From: Actinomadura oligospora ATCC 43269
Lineage (GTDB): Bacteria; Actinomycetota; Actinomycetes; Streptosporangiales; Streptosporangiaceae
Direction of reading: 5' to 3'
DNA: 64,000 bases
NCBI RefSeq assembly: GCF_000518265.1
Contig: NZ_JADG01000004.1
Span: 434,001-498,000 of the forward strand
The translations under genes were made by a program, and so were the position numbers. Shown here piece by piece: positions 61,221 through 64,000 of this stretch; positions within the stretch are counted from its first letter, which is position 1, and each line of letters opens with the position of its first letter. A model generated the notes under the pieces. The model had not been told where the DNA came from. It saw only the letters and a program-made list of their open reading frames with translations, and made no database searches.

Positions 61221-62582
61221 CTACAGGACGGGCATCAGGCGCTTGCGTTCGAACTCGGTGACCTGGCGGCGGTACTCCTCCCACTCCTGGCGCTTGTTGC
61301 GCAGGAAGAAGTCGAAGACGTGCTCGCCGAGGACGTCCGCCATCAGCTCGCTGCGCTCCATCGCGCGGATCGCCTCGTCCAGGCTCTGCGGAAGCGGCTC
61401 GATGCCCATCGCGCGGCGTTCGGCCGAGGTCAGCGCCCACACGTCGTCCTCGGCGCCGGGGGGCAGCTCGTAGCCCTCCTCGATGCCCTTCAGGCCAGCG
61501 CCGAGGATCGCCGCGAACGCCAGGTAGGGGTTGGCGGCGGTGTCCAGGGAGCGGAACTCGACGCGGGTCGAGTGGCCCTTGGCGGGCTTGTACATGGGGA
61601 CGCGGATCAGCGCGGACCGGTTGTTGTGGCCCCAGCAGATGTAGGACGGGGCCTCGCCGCCCGCGCCCGCCGAGAAGCCGACGCCGCCCCACAGCCGCTT
61701 GTAGGAGTTCACCCACTGGTTGCAGACGGCGGTGATCTCGGCGGAGTGCCGCAGGACGCCCGCGATGAACGCGCGGCCGACCTTGGAGAGCTGGAACTCG
61801 GCGCCCGGCTCGTAGAAGGCGTTCCTGTCGCCCTCGAACAGCGACATGTGGGTGTGCATGCCCGAGCCGGGGTGCTCGGTGAACGGCTTGGGCATGAACG
61901 AGGCGTAGACGCCCTGCTCGAGGGCGACCTCCTTCATGACCAGCCGGAACGTCATGATGTTGTCGGCGGTGGTGAGCGCGTCGGCGTACCGCAGGTCGAT
62001 CTCCTGCTGGCCGGGGGCGCCCTCGTGGTGGCTGAACTCCACCGAGATGCCCATCGACTCCAGCATCATGATCGCGTTGCGCCGGAAGTCGTGCGCGGCG
62101 CTGTGCGGGGTGTGGTCGAAGTAGCCGCCCTGGTCCACCGGCACGGGCTCGCGGCCGTCCTCGGGACGGTTCTGGAGCAGGAAGAACTCGATCTCGGGAT
62201 GGGTGTAGAAGGTGAACCCGAGGTCGGCGGCGCGGGCCAGCGCCCGCTTGAGCACGAAGCGCGGGTCGGCGAAGCTCGGCGTGCCGTCCGGCATGAGGAT
62301 GTCGCAGAACATCCGGCCGGCGCCGGGCGTCTCGCTGCGCCATGGCAGGATCTGGAAGGTGGACGGGTCGGGCTTGGCGATCATGTCGGCCTCGTAGACC
62401 CGGGCGAAGCCCTCGATCGCCGAGCCGTCGAAGCCGATGCCCTCGCCGAACGCCCCCTCCAGCTCGGCGGGCGCGACGGCGACGGACTTCAGGAAGCCGA
62501 GCACGTCGGTGAACCACAGCCGGATGAAGCGGATGTCCCGCTCCTCCAGCGTGCGGAGCACGAACTCCTGCTGTCGGTCCAA
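61221..62582 (-). CDS. Second glutamine synthetase (GlnA2 type, no adenylylation Tyr)
   Basis: A 453-residue glutamine-synthetase-family protein matching mycobacterial GlnA2 closely by memory (DRQQEFVLRTLEERDIRFIRLWF start, FDGSAIEGFARV). The ATP and metal residues are present (KPFTEHPGSGMHTHMS). At the position of the adenylylation tyrosine it has VWALT, so it cannot be controlled there by GlnE. The start is TTG at 62582 with GGAGAGG upstream. Some GlnA2-type proteins act on other amines, so the substrate is not settled. A GlnR-like box lies upstream. Confidence 0.92.
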   Translation of the reverse strand: MDRQQEFVLRTLEERDIRFIRLWFTDVLGFLKSVAVAPAELEGAFGEGIGFDGSAIEGFARVYEADMIAKPDPSTFQILPWRSETPGAGRMFCDILMPDGTPSFADPRFVLKRALARAADLGFTFYTHPEIEFFLLQNRPEDGREPVPVDQGGYFDHTPHSAAHDFRRNAIMMLESMGISVEFSHHEGAPGQQEIDLRYADALTTADNIMTFRLVMKEVALEQGVYASFMPKPFTEHPGSGMHTHMSLFEGDRNAFYEPGAEFQLSKVGRAFIAGVLRHSAEITAVCNQWVNSYKRLWGGVGFSAGAGGEAPSYICWGHNNRSALIRVPMYKPAKGHSTRVEFRSLDTAANPYLAFAAILGAGLKGIEEGYELPPGAEDDVWALTSAERRAMGIEPLPQSLDEAIRAMERSELMADVLGEHVFDFFLRNKRQEWEEYRRQVTEFERKRLMPVL

Positions 62583-62663
62583 AGCCCTCTCCCTCGTGCG
62601 ACGCCGTCCCCGGCAGGCGGTGGTGGACACCGGGTCCGGCACTTTGCAGTATGACCGGCCGCT

Positions 62664-62679
62664 GTTACCGCGACGTTAC
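62664..62679 (-). promoter_or_regulatory. GlnR-like box upstream of the second glutamine synthetase
   Basis: On the minus strand GTAAC-N6-GTAAC (62679-62675 and 62668-62664), close to the GlnR consensus GTnAC-N6-GAAAC, 82 bases before the TTG start. Confidence 0.6.
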
Positions 62680-62703
62680 GTCGCGGGGGCGCCCCGGCGG
62701 GGG

Positions 62704-62851
62704 CTTACCCAGCGAAAACGCCACCGATGCGAGCATTCTCGAGCGTCACGGACATGGTGCCCCGCGCCGCCAACTCTGCCACATCGGGGACGAACGGAAC
62801 ACGCCGACGTCTCCGCACCTCATGCTTACCCGCGTTTACCTGACGCTTACC
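62704..62851 (-). promoter_or_regulatory. Four CTTACC-type direct repeats
   Basis: CTTACC occurs at 62704-62709, 62825-62830 and 62846-62851, and TTTACC at 62835-62840; the last three are spaced 10-11 bases, about one helical turn. The 366-base spacer between the glutamine synthetase gene and the ABC transporter holds no gene; this array could be an operator for the glutamine synthetase. Confidence 0.4.
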
Positions 62852-62948
62852 CTAGCCCCCGGCCAACGCCCAGGTCGGGGGCCTGTTCCACGGGTTCCTC
62901 GGACCCCGCGGGATTCGCGGGGATCCGCCCCGGTTCGTTCGCCCGGGT

Positions 62949-63713
62949 TCAGACGTCCACTTCGCCGACCCGGGCCGCCGCCGGATCCAGGACGCGGGCG
63001 AGGAAGGTCCGGGTGCGCTCGTGCTCCGGACTCGCGATCACCCGGTCCGGCGGGCCCTGCTCGACCACGACGCCGCCGTCCATGAACACCACCCGGTCGG
63101 CGACCTCGCGGGCGAAGCTCATCTCGTGCGTGACCACGACCATGGTCATGCCCTCGTCCGCGAGACCGCGCATGACGCCGAGGACGTCCCCGACCAGCTC
63201 GGGGTCCAGCGCGGACGTCGGCTCGTCGAACAGCATGACGGCCGGGTCCATGGCGAGCGCGCGGGCGATCGCCACGCGCTGCTGCTGGCCGCCGGACAGC
63301 TTCTCCGGGTACTCCTCCACCTTGTCGGCCAGGCCGACCCGCTCCAGGTTCGCGCGGGCGACCCGCTCGGCCTCGGCCCTGTCCCGCCTCAGCACCTTGC
63401 GCTGAGCGACCGTCACGTTCCCGAGGACGGTCAGGTGCGGGAACAGGTTGAACGACTGGAACACCATGCCGATGCGCCGACGCGCGGCGTCGATGTCGAC
63501 GTCGGGGTCGGTGAGCTCGACGCCGTCCACCGTGATCGTCCCGCCGGACGGCTCCTCCAGCAGGTTCACGCAGCGCAGCAGGGTGGACTTGCCCGAGCCG
63601 GACGGCCCGATCACGCACACCACCTCGCCGGACTCGATGCTGAGGTCGATGCCGCGCAGGACCTCCAGCTCCCCGAACGTCTTGCGGAGGTCCCTGATCT
63701 CGATCGCGCTCAT
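62949..63713 (-). CDS. Polar amino-acid ABC transporter ATPase (GlnQ-like)
   Basis: A 254-residue ATPase with Walker A GPSGSGKS (36-43), the signature LSGGQQQR, Walker [12 protein letters not shown] and the H-loop THE. The sequence is typical of importers of glutamine or glutamate. It overlaps the upstream permease gene by four bases (ATGA), so the two make one transporter. The ATPase is the last gene of its operon. Confidence 0.94.
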   Translation of the reverse strand: MSAIEIRDLRKTFGELEVLRGIDLSIESGEVVCVIGPSGSGKSTLLRCVNLLEEPSGGTITVDGVELTDPDVDIDAARRRIGMVFQSFNLFPHLTVLGNVTVAQRKVLRRDRAEAERVARANLERVGLADKVEEYPEKLSGGQQQRVAIARALAMDPAVMLFDEPTSALDPELVGDVLGVMRGLADEGMTMVVVTHEMSFAREVADRVVFMDGGVVVEQGPPDRVIASPEHERTRTFLARVLDPAAARVGEVDV

Positions 63714-64000
63714 CGCCGTCCCCGCTTCTGCCGTGCCTCCAGCCGCCGGGCCAGGTAGCCGAGCGGGATCGTGATCAGCAGGTAGCAGAGGCCCGCGACC
63801 AGGATCGGGGTGGTGTTGCCGAGCTGGCTCGCCGCGTCCCGGCCGAACTTGGTGAGCTCCCGCTGGCTGAGGAGTACGCCGAGGAACAGCGCCAACGACG
63901 AGTCCTTGAACAGCAGCACCAGCTCGTTGGTCAGGGGCGGGATGACAACCCGGAGCGCCTGCGGGATGACGATCGTCCGCATCGCGCGGAACTGCGACAT
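63710..64000 (-). CDS. Amino-acid ABC transporter permease, C-terminal part (runs off window)
   Basis: The visible 96 residues begin [26 protein letters not shown], the EAA-loop ([14 protein letters not shown]) of His/Glu/Gln permeases, and contain two membrane segments (about 24-42 and 68-84). The rest of the gene lies beyond the right edge, so the apparent start is internal. It pairs with the GlnQ-like ATPase. Confidence 0.9.
   Translation of the reverse strand: MSQFRAMRTIVIPQALRVVIPPLTNELVLLFKDSSLALFLGVLLSQRELTKFGRDAASQLGNTTPILVAGLCYLLITIPLGYLARRLEARQKRGRR

Noticed and set aside
1-64000. tRNA, rRNA, insertion sequence or prophage genes
   Set aside because: No cloverleaf with a TTCGANTC-type arm, no rRNA stretches, no transposase, integrase or phage structural motifs were seen on either strand.

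Overview
The window is GC-rich DNA from a filamentous high-GC actinomycete. The likeliest home is the Streptosporangiales/Thermomonosporaceae (Actinomadura-like). The grounds are near-universal G/C at codon third positions, frequent GTG/TTG starts, a mycothiol-type DinB enzyme, actinobacterial CtaF, DUF3043, DUF4191 and PspAA/PspAB proteins, and a gene order I recognise from memory as the mycobacterial Rv2190-Rv2224 neighbourhood (trpD, DEDD/UvrC-like nuclease, NlpC/P60, cta genes, adoK, erpA, cobS, pepA, dlaT, TIGR01777, lipB, lipA, DUF4191, RDD, glnA1, glnE, glnA2, Tap-like hydrolase). It is a chromosomal core region. No rRNA, tRNA, insertion sequence, prophage or CRISPR array was seen.

Layout. 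0.2-2.5 kb: trpD, a secreted protein and a stand-alone Lrp ligand-binding domain. 2.5-10.0 kb: a tightly coupled five-gene operon on the minus strand (SWIM zinc finger, unknown 460-aa protein, VWA protein, MoxR-type AAA+ ATPase, DUF5682 protein). It resembles E. coli yehLMPQ, its function is unknown, and it is the most interesting system here. 10.1-14.3 kb: rhomboid protease, DEDD-exonuclease/GIY-YIG fusion, NYN-domain protein. 14.4-20.7 kb: cell-wall hydrolases (two NlpC/P60, one CHAP), two of them behind c-di-AMP (ydaO-type) riboswitches, then two membrane-associated zinc proteases. 20.8-25.4 kb: L,D-transpeptidase and cytochrome c oxidase ctaC-ctaD-ctaF.

25.6-30.3 kb: cysteine desulfurase-like protein with a TusA-like partner, adenosine kinase, ErpA-type Fe-S carrier, quinolinate synthase nadA. 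30.4-34.0 kb: mycothiol-dependent-type enzyme and the actinobacterial Psp envelope-stress operon pspA-pspAA-htpX-pspAB. 34.1-38.1 kb: DUF3043, aldo/keto reductase, a hairpin-rich convergent spacer, a small conserved protein, cobU-cobS. 38.1-42.7 kb: pepA, lpd, sucB. 42.8-44.3 kb: a PadR-regulated membrane operon with a direct-repeat promoter. 44.3-49.6 kb: TIGR01777 protein, peptidase E, lipB, DUF1877, lipA, DUF4191.

49.8-64 kb: RDD protein, glnA with a GlnR box, OsmC, Tap-like lipoprotein hydrolase, two tandem PAP2 proteins, glnE with a low-complexity insert, an FG-GAP protein, a second glutamine synthetase with a GlnR-like box, and an amino-acid ABC transporter running off the right edge. 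Several genes form functional sets: LipB/LipA make the lipoyl group for SucB and are near it, GlnE modifies GlnA, and the Cta subunits form the terminal oxidase.
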